Of a DNA stretch of 64,000 nucleotides, positions 12,471 through 24,289 are shown one piece after another. The position numbers and the translations under genes were made by a program. The stretch covers positions 9,953,107 through 10,017,106 of the forward strand of contig OY855915.1 in NCBI GenBank assembly GCA_963693305.1, read 5' to 3'. Each line of letters starts with the position of its first letter. Position 1 is the stretch's first letter. The notes beneath the pieces are model-generated. The model was not told the origin of the DNA. It was given only the letters and a program-made list of their open reading frames with translations, and did not search any database. Origin of the DNA: Meandrina meandrites. Lineage: Eukaryota > Cnidaria > Anthozoa > Scleractinia > Meandrinidae.

Positions 12471-13574
12471 ATTGTAGCCTTCCCCAAAATCCAAGATGGC
12501 GGCGAAAAGGAGAATTTGAGGGGCAAATTTAAAATTTGATTTATTAAGTAAAAGCAACCGTTCTATCCTTGCTATCATGCATTTTTATGATGCTTAATAG
12601 TCAAAGATTAATTATAACATAGCTAGCAGAGCCGCGCAATCAAATTCAGTATACGTAAGCGTGCTCAAAATCCCGATGGTGCACGCTGCTGACGTAATCT
12701 ACGAGTGAAAATCTCACTGAGCTCGCACGCTGTGTTTTGCGAAAGCGATCGATGACATCTTATCTTCGGAATGTGGAAAGTGAATCCTTTCAATATTTTT
12801 TCAACGATACGAGCTACAAGGTAAGCTGTTGCTTATTACGAGACGGAGAGCGAAAGAGAAAATAAATTCGATTTTGCCATCAAAGTTGTTTGTGTGCTTT
12901 TCTTCATTCAAACAACAACAACTAAAGCGCGAGTCTCGAAGGACGAAAATCATCTTTTTCACGGCCCTAACGTGAAGAATGGGTCAACCATGAATGACAA
13001 CAGTTCGATGGCAGTAAAACCTAGCTACCGAACGAAAGTTTTCGCGTTTTAAGCGTTACACCAAAGCGTCAACGGCTTTGTTGTGATTTTTGCCGCTCGG
13101 GAAAATTTAATTCATCGGGCGATTCATTTAACAAGAAAAACGTTTATTTTCATCACGACCCTAATTCTGCAACCACGAATGAAATCGTTCCAGAAAAATA
13201 CTAAAAACTAAGCATGGAACCGAATTCTTTGACTCTTTTAACCCTCGGAATCTGCTCGGCTGTTCGAGGCTGTTTTGTTTTAATTTTCTTCCGCTCTGGA
13301 CTCTGGAGTAAAAATTTAATTCAGCGAAAACTAACCTCGGAGTCAAAAGCAGCATTTGCTGTTTTCGTTTGTTTTTTTCCTTCGCTCTGCCACCGAATAA
13401 ACTTAGTCAATTTATTAGCCATTTGACACAAACTGCACCACTCGTGTAAACTTGTACATGTGCAATTTATCGCTCGACCGCTATGTTTATTTTCTCACAC
13501 TGCACACAATAAATACAGTTAGTTTTTTTTTCCGCGGCCGGTTTTGATGCACAATTCCACCGGCTATGTTATAA
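12471..13574. other. No gene recognised
   Basis: Mixed sequence. A possible splice donor (ACAAG/GTAAGC) occurs near 12820 after a short frame starting around 12772, but no matching exon was found, so no gene is called. ORFs 13214-13426 and 13161-13355 are mutual shadows without domains. Confidence 0.4.
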
Positions 13575-13762
13575 AACAATTGGTTCATGCTTTAGCGTGC
13601 ACTATCGAGTTATGGAGCACTTGGGAAGTTTGGAGAGCACTCAAGAAGCTAGAGTTGCCCTCGGCTATCGCCTCGGGCAACTCTTACGCTTCTTTCGTGC
13701 TCTCCAAACTTCTCGCGTGCTCCATAACTCGATAGTGCACGCTAAAGCATGAACCAATTGTT
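13575..13762. repeat. 188-bp perfect-type fold-back MITE
   Basis: Two ~85-bp arms (starting AACAATTGGTTCATGC and ending with its inverse) are nearly perfectly complementary around a centre rich in CTCGGCTATCGCCTCGG. The chance ORF at 13544-13735 lies across it. It could form a cruciform or a long RNA hairpin if transcribed. Confidence 0.85.
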
Positions 13763-15115
13763 AAATAAGACATGTTTCGGCTGTTCCCCTCAAGTGAGCC
13801 ATAAACCCAAATTTTCGGATCTCAGCTGATGGACTATTATTTGTGGCATTCCCACCGCCACCTGAAATTCTCATTTTTCTTCTGGTCCCCCCTTAATACC
13901 TGTCAATAACGCCTGATTCCCCCTTCGATAGCCATTGGCAATCGGGAAATTAACAGTTTTGAAAGGGCCTTCTAAAACAAGACAATTACCTACCATTATT
14001 AATATATCACTTTTTAAGCGATGACGTCATTTTATGACGTCATCGGTTAATGCTGTAAAGTGGAAAAGCGATGGAATTTATGGAATTTTTGGTGTTACGG
14101 TGTTACGATTACTCCCTGAATTGAACCGAAGAGCAATGGGAACTAGGTGCATTGTTTGTATTCTTTTTGAGATCCGCCATCTTGTTTTTTGGCAAAGGAA
14201 GATATTTTTTTGCAGCTTGTATCATCACCGATCGGCAAACCTTATTTCCTTTGGAGCTGTTAAATTGAGATTACGAGTCTGCAGTGAGTGTTGCACTTTA
14301 TCAGTTATCGAATAAATTTGGCATAAAGTTAAGAAGTGATGTCTGTCGTGACTGCAGACGAAGCAACCGATTATTAGCAGTTTTAAAACATCTGTTGAAA
14401 AGGTGAGCCATCTTAAACCTTTTTTTAAGCGATGACGATGACGTGATCGATTAATCTCGCCGTGCGAGTGGACAGGATCTGTTGTTGTCTGTTGTCTGTT
14501 GCCTGTTGTGATCAACCGATCTGTAGAACCGAATACTGGGAAAAGAAATCAAGTCAACTCAACAAGAAATCGTCGCATAGAACTCAAAGCAAAATTCTCC
14601 TGGGCCGTTAGAAAGGACTAATTTAAAGCATAAACGAAAGAAACAAATTATATTTGATGCGTTCTATAAGATTTAGTAAACAGAAATCTCTCCATTCTTT
14701 AAAACAAAAGGTGTAAACAATTTTAGACAGCGTTTGACCTTGCATCGTATATCGTATATCGTATGTCACGCCAAGATAACGCAATTTTTGTTGAACAATC
14801 ATTCAGCACAGAAGTTGTCAGTTACTTTTATGTACCCTAATTTTTTGACAAATGTTCTGAAAATTATCAAAGACCCCTTGTGAAACGTCATCGCTTCTGC
14901 ATGCATCGCGTGCCGTTTATTAGCGATTGCAATTCAACTATTACATTATTAGACCAGTTATTAAATGTAATGAGTCGACGTATATTTTATACAGTTTTAA
15001 CTATTTTAAAAGTCTCTTTTATATTTATTTTTAGTATCTATTTATTTGTGTCCCCCAAATTAGTATGGGATTTTCCCATTTTCCGTTTTATTCTTATTAC
15101 TATTTTTTTTTCAAG
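13763..15115. other. Non-coding or intronic sequence before the NHL exon
   Basis: Contains a pair of TGACGTCA palindromes at 14021-14042 and T-rich DNA before 15115. No upstream exon of the NHL gene could be recognised. If the NHL exon belongs to a live gene, this stretch would be intron. Confidence 0.4.
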
Positions 15116-15864
15116 GAAATGTGGTTCAAGAAGCATACGGAATCGCTGTAAATAGGAAAGGGAACATTGCTGTAACAGATGGACACAATGTGCATATATT
15201 GGATAAAGAAGGCAACTGTTTATCAACAATTGGCGGGCGAAGAGATGTCGGGTTCCGCCCATTGGGCATTACATATTCGACTGAAAACGAGATTCTAATT
15301 GCAGATGACATGAATCATAGAATAGAACACAAAATGCTTTGGAAAAGCTTTGGAAAACAGGGTGCAGGAAAAGGAGAGTTTGAAAGCCCTATGGATGTTT
15401 GCTTGGATGAACAACACCGCATTGTTGTAACCGAGTACGGCAATCACAGGATACAGGTGGTAACACAGCAGGGTGAGACTATTTCCATATTTGGAGACAG
15501 CGGCCCAGAGAAACTCAACCGTCCTACAAGCTGCATTCCTTACAAAAACATGTTTCTCGTATCTGATGGAGGCAATAACTGCATAAAAGTTTTTGATCAG
15601 TCAGGAACTTTCTTATACAAGTTTGGGAAAAAAGGGAATCAAGACGGACAATTTAACTGGCCGTGGGGTATGCTTGTAGACAGGTCCAGTAACCTTCTGG
15701 TATGTGATAGAAATAATAACCGAGTTCAACAATTTACGTTGGACGGTCGCTTCACAGGCAAAACTGTCACCAATTTACTAGAGCCATTTAGAATAGCAAC
15801 AGCACCAGATGGGCATATTCTCGTCACTAGCTTTACAGCTAAGAAAATATATATATTGAAGTAG
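15116..15864 (+). CDS. NHL-repeat beta-propeller exon (TRIM-NHL-like), 3' terminal exon
   Basis: The frame encodes about five NHL blades of the kind found at the C terminus of TRIM2/3/32/71-like proteins: repeated GIAV...GNIAVTD, G..YSTENEILIADD, ...RIVVTEYGNHRIQV, ...FLVSDGGNNCIKV and ...NLLVCDRNNNRVQQF. It begins right after a polypyrimidine tract and AG (15114-15115) and ends at the stop codon at 15862-15864, so it reads as the last exon; the first codon is split with a missing upstream exon. RING, B-box and coiled-coil parts are not visible upstream within the window. One blade is abnormal (NHRIEHKMLWKSFG), suggesting a small deletion. It may be a gene fragment rather than a live gene. 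Confidence 0.75.
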
Positions 15865-16030
15865 ATGCTTTACTTGTCAGCCGGTATGTGTAGTTTGTAC
15901 CGAACTGTACCCTATATATTGACATATTATAAAGCACTCTCTGTGATATGAATAGTACAAACGGCTGATAATCTTGTACCTATTCATTCAAATATCTCAA
16001 TTTTCTTCTGTATCTGTAATCTCTTATAAC

Positions 16031-16129
16031 AATAGAGTTGACGTTCGCCGGCGTAAATATGTTTTTGGCCCGACTTAGGCTCTGAGAAGGGCCAAGAACA
16101 TATTTACGCCCAAGAACATCAACTCTATT
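16031..16129. repeat. Fold-back MITE with 41-bp arms
   Basis: Arms AATAGAGTTGACGTTC (16031) and its inverse ending at 16129 pair with few mismatches around a short loop. It has no coding content. Confidence 0.8.
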
Positions 16130-16374
16130 ACAGAGGGCATTTAGAAAAGGAACCAAAACAGTAAGCGATATCTTGAACACTGCCGGCTTCGAGTCGGCGT
16201 TTATTTGTGATTGAAAACCAAGCTTAAATGTTTACAAAACTCGACAGAAAACCGCAAAATTACTCAAAACAATCTTTGTTCTAAAGTTCTCTTCGAAAGG
16301 AAATTACAGAATTCTTTAGACTGCAAAGAATAGTCGTCATTGAGAAGTGTTTAAAAAATCAATCGTTTAGCAGA

Positions 16375-16566
16375 AGTAGTAGAGTCGGAGTTCAACGAAT
16401 ACCGTTTTGGGTGTAAGAGGTGCGTTCGCAATTTTTAAACACCCCACCACCAAAAAAACCCAGCTCCAAAAGTTGCAGGGTGTTTTGGTGGCGGAGGGGG
16501 GATTAAAGCACGCGAACGCACTCTTAACCCAAAAGCGGATATTCGTTGAACTCCGACTCTACTACT
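16375..16566. repeat. Hairpin at presumed left Polinton terminus
   Basis: Inverted arms of 55 bp (16375-16429 and 16512-16566) start AGTAGTAGAGTCGGAG. The loop holds a second, smaller inverted repeat (CACCACCAAAA / TTTTGGTGG). The first Polinton gene starts 52 bp downstream. Polinton TIRs are known to begin with AG, but without the right end this remains an inference; it could also be an unrelated MITE. Confidence 0.5.
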
Positions 16567-16617
16567 GACAAGGTGGTCATTTAAAAACAAACGACACCCC
16601 GGTTCTATAAATAAAAA

Positions 16618-16908
16618 ATGGTGCGCGGAAAAAACAACTGCGGGTGGTTAATGTTAAGTCGGAAAGAAAACTGCGGAAAGAGGTGTGTCGGGGAGTTATG
16701 CGCGAAGCACAACTATCAACTAAAGACAGTAAAAAAAAGGCCAGTCCCATGTCGCAGTTGCGGGGCAGGCGTAGTGTATGACTATCGTCTCTGTCTGGCA
16801 TGCGGAGGAAGTAACCTAAAGCACTGGCTAATCCGCAAACACAGAAAAGCGAAGAAAAACTTCGAGCGTGTCTTGGTGGAGCTCAAGCACAAGCAATTAG
16901 AGAATTGA
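16618..16908 (+). CDS. Cys-rich zinc-ribbon-like small protein, Polinton conserved hypothetical
   Basis: A 96-residue basic protein with nine cysteines, including C-x4-C, CRSC and CLAC pairs suited to zinc binding, and a Lys/Arg-rich C-terminal helix (LIRKHRKAKKNF). A TATAAAT box lies just upstream of the ATG. Proteins of this form occur near the polymerase end of cnidarian Polintons as I recall them, but I know no function. A role in DNA or RNA binding is an inference. The frame is intact, unlike the neighbouring polymerase, and it is transcribed in the same direction. Confidence 0.7.
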   Translation: MVRGKNNCGWLMLSRKENCGKRCVGELCAKHNYQLKTVKKRPVPCRSCGAGVVYDYRLCLACGGSNLKHWLIRKHRKAKKNFERVLVELKHKQLEN

Positions 16909-17003
16909 CATCGTGCATTATATAAAAAAGTTTTCTCAATTAGAGAATAACCACATTAGATTATATAATTAATTTTCAAAAAAAATTTTTTCTATTATAT
17001 ATA
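16909..17003 (+). promoter_or_regulatory. TATA-type promoter of the Polinton polymerase
   Basis: AT-rich 95-bp gap with TATATAA-like words near 16920 and 16962 and a final CTATTATATATA directly before the ATG at 17004. It matches the TATA box pattern before other genes of this element. Confidence 0.6.
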
Positions 17004-20000
17004 ATGGACGATATCGACTTTAAAGCTTTGGAAGAAGAAGTTGCGAAAATCGACCCAGCAGAGTTGCGCTATTTATTGCAATTACTGCCTGAAAACGTGC
17101 CTGTGGTTGAAAAGATTATTCAGAATGTGCTAGATGTGCCAATTTCAGAAGAAACACAGAAGCGTTTACAACCCCCTTTACGTCCTAAACCGTTCCAACC
17201 ATTAGCACCACCCCGAAGAAGGAACAGAAGGTAAGAACTTCTGAGACAATTTGATCCCTTTCCACCCCAGAACATCAGAAATGTGACAGACTACCAGAAT
17301 GAGATTCTGAATCTGAACGAGGTCGCAAGATTTGAGGGTGAAGAGAGCAAAGGTCGGCGTTTTATTCGGTGGCGCTTCATCAAAGATCGTAATGAAGACC
17401 TCACACCAAAATTTATGGAAAAAAAAGAGAGAACGTGCGGACATCATTTTACGCCAGGCATGTTTACTCTTATAAGTTGCGCAACATTGAAGACGGAACG
17501 GTCATTATCTACTACACTAAACAAGGCTCCCCTTGGATGAACACACATGCAGAAGCGGAGAAATGGTTAAGTGAGAAGGAGACTAAACGCCTGGATTCAG
17601 ACAATATCAATAGACCATCTACAAAGTGGGAGTTTGTAGGCTACTTCAACGCTGATGTAAAGGTTGTGCTTGATCGTCAACCGCTGTTGGGCACAGGCCC
17701 CTTACCAGACTGGCTGCGCAACCTTGCGCGTGGGGGACATGGAATGGTGGCACTAGATACCTATCAAGATAACTTGTGTTTATGGCGTTGCATTGCTGTC
17801 CACAGAGGGTCTAGGTCAGATCGAAGCACAAAAGTAGCCCGAGGTCTCGCCAAGAGTTTCTTCAAGCTCAAGACTATGCCGACCGACTGTTCAAAAACAT
17901 CTCTGGACGAATTAGACAAGGTGGAAATGCACCTGAATAAGGGTGCCGCTTTTACTGATTGGCTCGGCATCAGGGTTTATGTGCCCGAGCAGGGGGAAGA
18001 TGCCGAAGCGGTATGGCATCTCACAAGAAACCGTGCGGCACAGTTGAAGAATATTATGACAATTGGTGTTTTTGGGGGGCACGCGTTCTTAATAAAAGAC
18101 ATTGCAAAGTTGGCGAATACGTATGCATGCGCCCACTGCAACGCTAGATTCACAAAGGCTTGCAACCTTCAACGCCATGCCGAAAGGTGTGCCCAAGGGA
18201 AAACGGTAATCGATTGCCCAGGCGAAAAAGTCGAAGCCCCGCAGACAGCTTTGAGAAAGCATTTTACCCAAGCCATCGAGCTTCCAAAGAATCGCTTCGG
18301 TGGCTTGAGCAAGAAGCCAAGCGGTGGAAAATCCGCATTTACCACGCAATGTCCGGGCATGGAGGCGAGCGTTGGATAGAGCGTGCGCCAGTTGATGGAT
18401 ACAACCCTGAGACAAAGACAGTGTTTCAATATCATGGCTGCTACTGGCACGGATGTAGAAAATGTTTCCCATATGATCGTGAAAGAATCATTGACCATAA
18501 AGACAAAACGCGCGAAGACCTTTTCAAAGCCACAAAGAGACGCACAGGTTATCTCCGAAAGGCCGGCTACCGCGTGGTTGAGGCATGGGCATGCGAAGTT
18601 GGGGAAATCTTTGATGACCTATCGCGAACCCAAACAAAAAGCTACCCTCACGCGATCTTGTACGATTTTGAGGCATACGGTGACAATAATCGGCGGAAGG
18701 AGCCGACGCCCACGCTCACGATCGAGAACGCGCACGTTCCAATCTCGGTGAGCATCGGTGACACCCTTGAAAGAGAGCCTACCCACATCTGTGATAGAGA
18801 TCCTGCAGAGCTGGTCCGCAAGTTTATGGAAGAGCTGGAGAGGCGTGGAAAAAACATCAGGGCACAAGTAAGAGCTGAGTTCATGCCACCAGACGCCAAC
18901 CTACTCCCAAAAGCCCAGAGGCAAAAAATAGAAGAATGGTGTAACCAGGTCCCTGTCGTCGGGTTCAACTCTGGTACTTACGATCTGAATCTGATCAAAA
19001 AGCACTTCGCTGAACACCTTGCTGACACAACCGGCAAAGTAAGAGTGGCAAAGAACGGAAACAAAATAATGTTCTTGCTCACTTGGGGCTTCCGTTTCCT
19101 TGACATCATCAACTACCTTGGGCCGGGGACCAGCTACGAGAAATGGGTCAAAGCCTACGAATGCAAGACTGTGAAATCGTGGTTTCCTTACGAGTGGTTT
19201 GACTCCCCCGAAAAGCTGGATTACCCAGGGTGAGTACGTTCTAACACGAGAAGAATGGGAGGGGTGTCAGAGTCTTTTCAAAGAAAACGGCATGCAAACC
19301 TTCGCAGACTGGCTTCGCTACTACAATAATCTCGATGTGGCTCCCGGTGTCGAGGCACTGCAAAAAATGAGAAACTTCTACACTGAGAAGGGAATCGACA
19401 TCCTGAAAGACGCTGTTAGTGTCCCAGGCGTGAGTTTACATTACTTACTCCGGGGAGCTGTTGAGCGGAACGCGGAGCTTAACAGCCCAGGCAAAGAAGC
19501 TTATGATATGCTGAAAGAAGCTGTTGTCGGAGGTCCTAGCCTCGTTTTTACAAAGTACCACGAAGTTGGTGTTACAGGGATAAGGTCGCATCAAATAGCG
19601 GAACCCCGTCTCTGCAAAAACATCCTCTGTTACGACGCCAACGCCCTCTATCTTTCAACCATGCTCAGAGAAATGCCTTGCGGAAAGGAAAGGGTCGTTC
19701 ACTACGAAGACGAGTACCAAACAGAGGCGGCTTCTGTACTAACGCACAGGCTTAAAGAAGGAAGCTGGTTCGGGTTTGCCGAAGTAGATATAGAGATTCC
19801 GAAGCCCTTGCACCAAAAGTTCGAGGAAATGTGTCCGTTCTTCTATAACAAAGTGGTGCCGGTTGAAGCTGTCCCCGAGCATATGCTCAAATACTTGCGG
19901 GATACAGGCAGAAAGCGCGGAGATGATAGAAAACTCATGGGAGCTTTGTCTGCGGAGAGGATGTTGGTGTACGCCCCTCTGCTGCTCTGGTATGTGAAGC

Positions 20001-20888
20001 ACGGAGCTGTAATTACAAAGGTTTATCGGACAATTGACTACAAACCGGCCAAGATCTTTCCCTGGTTTGTGGAGCAAGTTACGGAGGCTCGCCGGACAGG
20101 AGACGTGGAAAAAAGCAAGGCGCTGCTGGACGAGGTGTTCAAGCTGCTGGGAAACAGCGGGTACGGGAAGCTAATCGAAGCCTTGGAACGGCAAACAAAC
20201 ATCATTTACACCAAAGATGAGAAGGTAGTCGACAGAGCCTTGCGAAGCGCGTATTTCTCAGATCTTGACGAGATCGGGCAGGCGTATGAGTTAGAAAGCC
20301 GGAAGCAGCGGATCGTAATCAGAAGACCGTTTCAGGTTGGAATTGCTGTCTATCAGCTGGCAAAGCTGTGGATGTTGAAATTCTATTACGACTTCCTTGA
20401 CAGATATTTTGACAGAAGAGATTTCGAGCTGATCCAGATGGACACGGACAGCAACTACATAGCCATCTCTGGTGAGCGACTCGAGGACATTGTTCGTCCG
20501 GAGCTGAAATCAGAATTCGAGGCGCAAAAAAAGCAGTGGCTGGCTTGGGACAAGTGGAGCGGGCGGACCCCGGGTCTCTTTAAACTTGAGTGTGAGGGCA
20601 GCCGGATGATTGCGCTCTGCTCAAAATGCTATTTCATTGACGACCAGGGCGAAAAAAAAGAAGTTCAGCACAAAGGGGATGTCGAAGAAGCAAAACGAGA
20701 TAACCTGGCAGCGTTTCAAGGCAGCGTTGGAAGGCAGCAAGGATATGGCAACAAACAGAGGTTTCAGAATGCGGGATGGAAAAATGGTCACTTACGAGCA
20801 GCAGAAGCTGGGGTTGAGTGTTTATTATGACAAACGATGGGTGCTGCCAGACGGGATACACACCGAACCAATCGAATTTCACATTTAG
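17004..20888 (+). pseudogene. Protein-primed family B DNA polymerase (pPolB), disrupted
   Basis: Replicative polymerase of the Polinton. The reading path starts MDDIDFKAL and ends at the TAG at 20886-20888. Seen in order: an N-terminal region with a C2H2-like finger (CAHCNARF...HAERC, near 18130), the exonuclease D-x-E (YDFEAYGD, 18664), ExoII (GFNSGTYDL, 18961), ExoIII (YYNNLD, near 19320), Pol A (DANALYLST, 19634), Pol B (KLLGNSGYG, 20141) and Pol C (MDTDSN, 20441). Lesions: an in-frame TAA at 17232-17234, and frame changes near 17419-17426 (A8 run), 18255, 19225 (probably a small deletion) and 20652-20659 (A8 run). All catalytic motifs survive. It converges on the integrase gene, and the two stop codons overlap by 3 bp. 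Confidence 0.9.
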
Positions 20889-21496
20889 TTCACGTTAGCC
20901 GGAGGAAGAGTGGTGTTTGGAGGCACAACCAGCAGTTCTTCACGCACAAAGCCTCGCTTGGGCCCGTCGTGCAAATAGTAGAGAACGGGCTGATTTGGTT
21001 TGGTAAAAGATCGTTCAATATTGTAAACTTTCAAAGACCAGATTGGATCTGTGGCTCTTTTCTCACCACCTTCAAGCTCGTCAGATTGGTACAAATACCT
21101 AACATTAACGAGGGATGGGAGCATTTTTTCGTTCAAACCAACAGGTCTCAAATATTTTGTTGACGGCTTGGAAGTCACAGCCTTTTCTTTGATTGCGACA
21201 AAAGGTTTCATGCCAATCAGCCGCGTGACTTCGTTGTTCAGAGAAGAAACAACTTTGGGAAGCCTTTTTACCCACGCCGTGGACCGCTGGCCCTCAGGCA
21301 GGCGCATTTCAACGGCGTACTGGTGCCCGAACAAGCGCTCAGCCAAGGTGCGGTTGAAACGTTCAACGATAGCTTGGTCTCTGTGAATTTCAGCGCGCCC
21401 GCGCCTGATGGAAGTTTTGTGCTTCTCCATCTGCTTGGTAACAGCGCCCATAAATTCGCGCCCAGGATCAACCTGCAGCATCTGAGGCCACTTAAG
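20885..21496 (-). pseudogene. Polinton integrase, 3' half (second Asp, Glu and C-terminal part)
   Basis: C-terminal half of a retroviral-type (RVE) DDE integrase that inserts the Polinton into host DNA. The second catalytic Asp is in QVDPGREF and the Glu in AIVERFNRTL; the C-terminal part (SLKVYNIERSF...GFVREELLVVP) fits a DNA-binding SH3- or chromo-like region. The gene is cut at 21491-21496 by the 6.9-kb element, and its 5' half lies at 28399-28782 on the same strand. The frame in this half is open. The stop overlaps the polymerase stop tail to tail. Confidence 0.9.
21491..21496. repeat. Target-site duplication, left (CTTAAG, contains TTAA)
   Basis: Matches CTTAAG at 28399-28404. Removing the insert and one copy puts both integrase halves in one phase, so the site is well supported. 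Whether the true duplication is 4 bp (TTAA) or 6 bp (CTTAAG) cannot be decided because the ends are compatible with both. Confidence 0.9.
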
Positions 21497-22672
21497 AGGG
21501 AGTCTCTCTAATTTTCGACCGGTCGGTTCCGGATCGAAAAATCAAATCGCCTGATTTTTTGTGAGGTGAAAGGCCTTCATGCCAAAGTAACAAAACCACA
21601 ATCTTTTTGGTTCTTGGCCTAAGGTTTTTTCCGCTAGAGCTAAAAATAATTTTGACCGAATTTTGCTCGCGCGCGACCGAAAATCAAGACGATTGTTTAC
21701 CTTTTTTAAGCGATCGGTGCAAAGCAAGGACAAACTGTACCGCAATAATTTTTACATAGCAAGAAAGATCTACTTCTATTTTATGAGGTGTAGGAGTTTC
21801 AAGCAATTTGAAGTTAATCTATTGGCATTCTATGATATTACTCACCCCTACGTTAGGAGGCTCGAGGGACAACCCGAAAATTGGTCAATTTGTGGACCTC
21901 TTTTCTCAGCTGGCGGATAAAATCAAAACATGGCACTTACATCAATGTAAAGTCTTAACCTTCTCCTACACGAATATGTAAAAAAATATTGTCTATGACG
22001 CCTTTCCTGTAAATGTCGAGGGGATAATTTTTCCTATTTTTGAGAAATTTTAAAAAACAACACCAAATCGCTAATTGTTTAAAATTTGAATACCTTGGAC
22101 CAATACCGGCCTTACATCAAGGAAACTAAAGAAAAGTAAACTAAAACATTAGAAAATAGAAATAAAAAGCCATATTTAATAGTGTTTTCAATTTTTTGTT
22201 CGCCGTTTCATTTTATTGGGGGGAGAGTGATCATCGGCTCATTAAATATTCACCGAACAGTGAAATTCGATCCAAACCAGAACTGTCAAATTTCATATCG
22301 CACTGGCCGTCTTAATTTCATTGAATCTCGTTTCAAATCACATTTGTACACAAATCGAATATCCTGAAAATGCTATTTTGTTGTTGTGTTTAAGTTTAAG
22401 CCAAATCTGAGCTTTGAATACGCACTTAGAATACAAACGGAGTTCACTCACGATTTACTCGACCACTGTCAACACTGAATCGAAATTCATTTTCTCTGAT
22501 TGTTGGACTATAAATTGACTTAGTTTACCTGAGTTCCAAAAGGCTTTTCCCCGTTTTCTTTTGACTTTTTCTGTTGGTGATGCATTTAAATGACCGGTGC
22601 AATTAGGAGCTTTGATTCAATCAACGAGCTGCCAGTCCGGTTCTGGCCCTATCTGGCACGCAATACTCAGCG
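21497..22672 (+). repeat. Left TIR of the 6.9-kb element (~1.18 kb)
   Basis: Inverse of 27228-28398. Identical 85-codon and 67-codon open frames in both TIRs (21663-21920 and 27975-28232; 21542-21745 and 28150-28353) merely reflect sequence identity and are not claimed as genes. The inner edge is at GGCACGCAA near 22672. Confidence 0.85.
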
Positions 22673-23765
22673 GTGAAATTGCCCAGGGTTAGGGAGTACT
22701 CATAATTTTCTTGCACATGAGGTCCAATTCCCTTAAAATACTTAAAACGGGGGTACACCAGGTGCTCTTACGTTGGGGTCAACTTCTTCTATCTTCTATT
22801 TCTTCTTTGGACCTCTTAAAATGTCACTTAAATTGACGTTTACCCTTTGGGTGGCTGTGTTCGAGATATTTTTGAAAGGTCCTTTCAAATACCTAAATTT
22901 TATCCTTTTGTCTACTTCAACTCATAAAAAAACCTTACCTTTTTATAAAGCCGCAGCCTGAAAAAGGTATCCCTTCTGGGAGAGAACTTCTCATTTTTGT
23001 CCGAACGTTTTCGATGATTTAAGCCTAAAATGTTCTTAAACAGGTACAGACCCAGGATTTTTCTAAGGAGGGGTGTTTGCAGAATGCCAGTTGTATTAGA
23101 AAGCCTCCCCGCACCGCCTGCACCCTCCCCTAGATCCACCCCTGTGAAAATCCACCCCCGTCACGTTCATGGGTGAATACAATGTTTGTTCTAGGTCTTA
23201 TTTGATTAAAGATTCACGACTTGATTCTTCATTTAGTATATACACACATATTTGTCACTTACAACGAATAGGAAAGTATAAAATTTGTTCGTAGCCAAAT
23301 TTCAGATTTGGGTACGTTGTAAGGATTTTTTTAATTTTTGTCCTTTTTCAGCCTCGACGTTCTTATAAAAACGATTCTTATAAAATAGAGCGTACTTTAC
23401 TCTAGTGACAATAGGGAGATTCCCTCCTTCAGTAAATATATCTTATAAGTCTGGGCCTAGTTTTTCAAACAGTGGATAATCCTATCCACTGGATAAGTAC
23501 TGATGAAACAAATTAAATAAACAAGTAAGTATCCTTGGTCACTCCTGCAAATAGGAATGGAATCGCGTATCTATATCTCACCGACAGCATTTGTATTTAT
23601 ACAGATATTGGGTTATTTTTGAAAGTTCCTATTTGGTGGGACTTGTTTTAAAACAAAGCGATATTTAACAGCTGTTGCTTTGTCCCAGGTGTTCCTGCCT
23701 GATTTAAAGTTGCAGCTAATTGGTAGCATTGGCGGATCCCATGGAGGGGATAGTGAGGGAGGCGA

Positions 23766-23966
23766 TTAGCCTGCGTAGCTGGTGGGATTAGTGAGCACAA
23801 GTGAATTTTTCTCGTGCGGGTGAAGCCCGCGTCGCTGAGCGGCCGAGCCACGAGTGATCTCAACTTGACTCCTCACCAAACCCCTCGCTGCTTGGCGGCC
23901 AAGACCAAAGCATGCGGCCGCTAAAAAAAGCACTCGCTCGCGAAATCCTGCCAGCTACGCAGGCTA
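23766..23966. repeat. MITE with TAGCCTGCGTAGCTGG termini
   Basis: Left end TAGCCTGCGTAGCTGG and right end its inverse (CCAGCTACGCAGGCTA). The GC-rich interior differs from the surrounding AT-rich DNA. A similar AGCCTGCG terminus occurs at 53143-53255. Confidence 0.7.
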
Positions 23967-24264
23967 GGAGGCGATTTAATCTTTCAGTAAGGTAACTTTT
24001 AAGTTTTTGGCCACCAGCTTGTACGCAAATAAGTAGATGAAATAACCGGTTTTTTGATGATTGAAGGACCAAGGCAGTGCTATTTTATGGCAGCATTAGC
24101 GGTTATTTTTTCAATACCACCACCTTAATTGTACCCAAGTATTGATCCCGCACTGAGTAGGTCAAAATAAATTCTTATTAAATAATCCAGACGAAAACTG
24201 GAGGATGTTGGAGGGGACCACATAGTTTTCTGAAGAACGAAGTGGGGATCAGCCGTAATTGACA

Positions 24265-24289
24265 GGGGGGGGGGGGGGGGGGGGGGGGG
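24265..24289 (+). repeat. G25 homopolymer
   Basis: A run of 25 G. Length is likely unreliable in assembly. Other long G runs occur near 39447, 40340 and 61140. Confidence 0.9.

Noticed and set aside
12772..12822. Possible first exon ending in ACAAG/GTAAGC
   Set aside because: No acceptor or exon that could be joined was identified; the peptide has no recognisable feature.
17235..17274. GTAAGA...CCCCAG just after the TAA in the polymerase, resembling a 40-bp intron
   Set aside because: The reading frame continues in the same phase through this stretch as polymerase-like coding, so a single nonsense codon is simpler than a very short intron.
21663..21920. 85-codon frame present identically in both TIRs of the 6.9-kb element (also 27975-28232)
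   Set aside because: Identity is explained by TIR homogenisation; there is no domain and the frames on both strands are similar in length.
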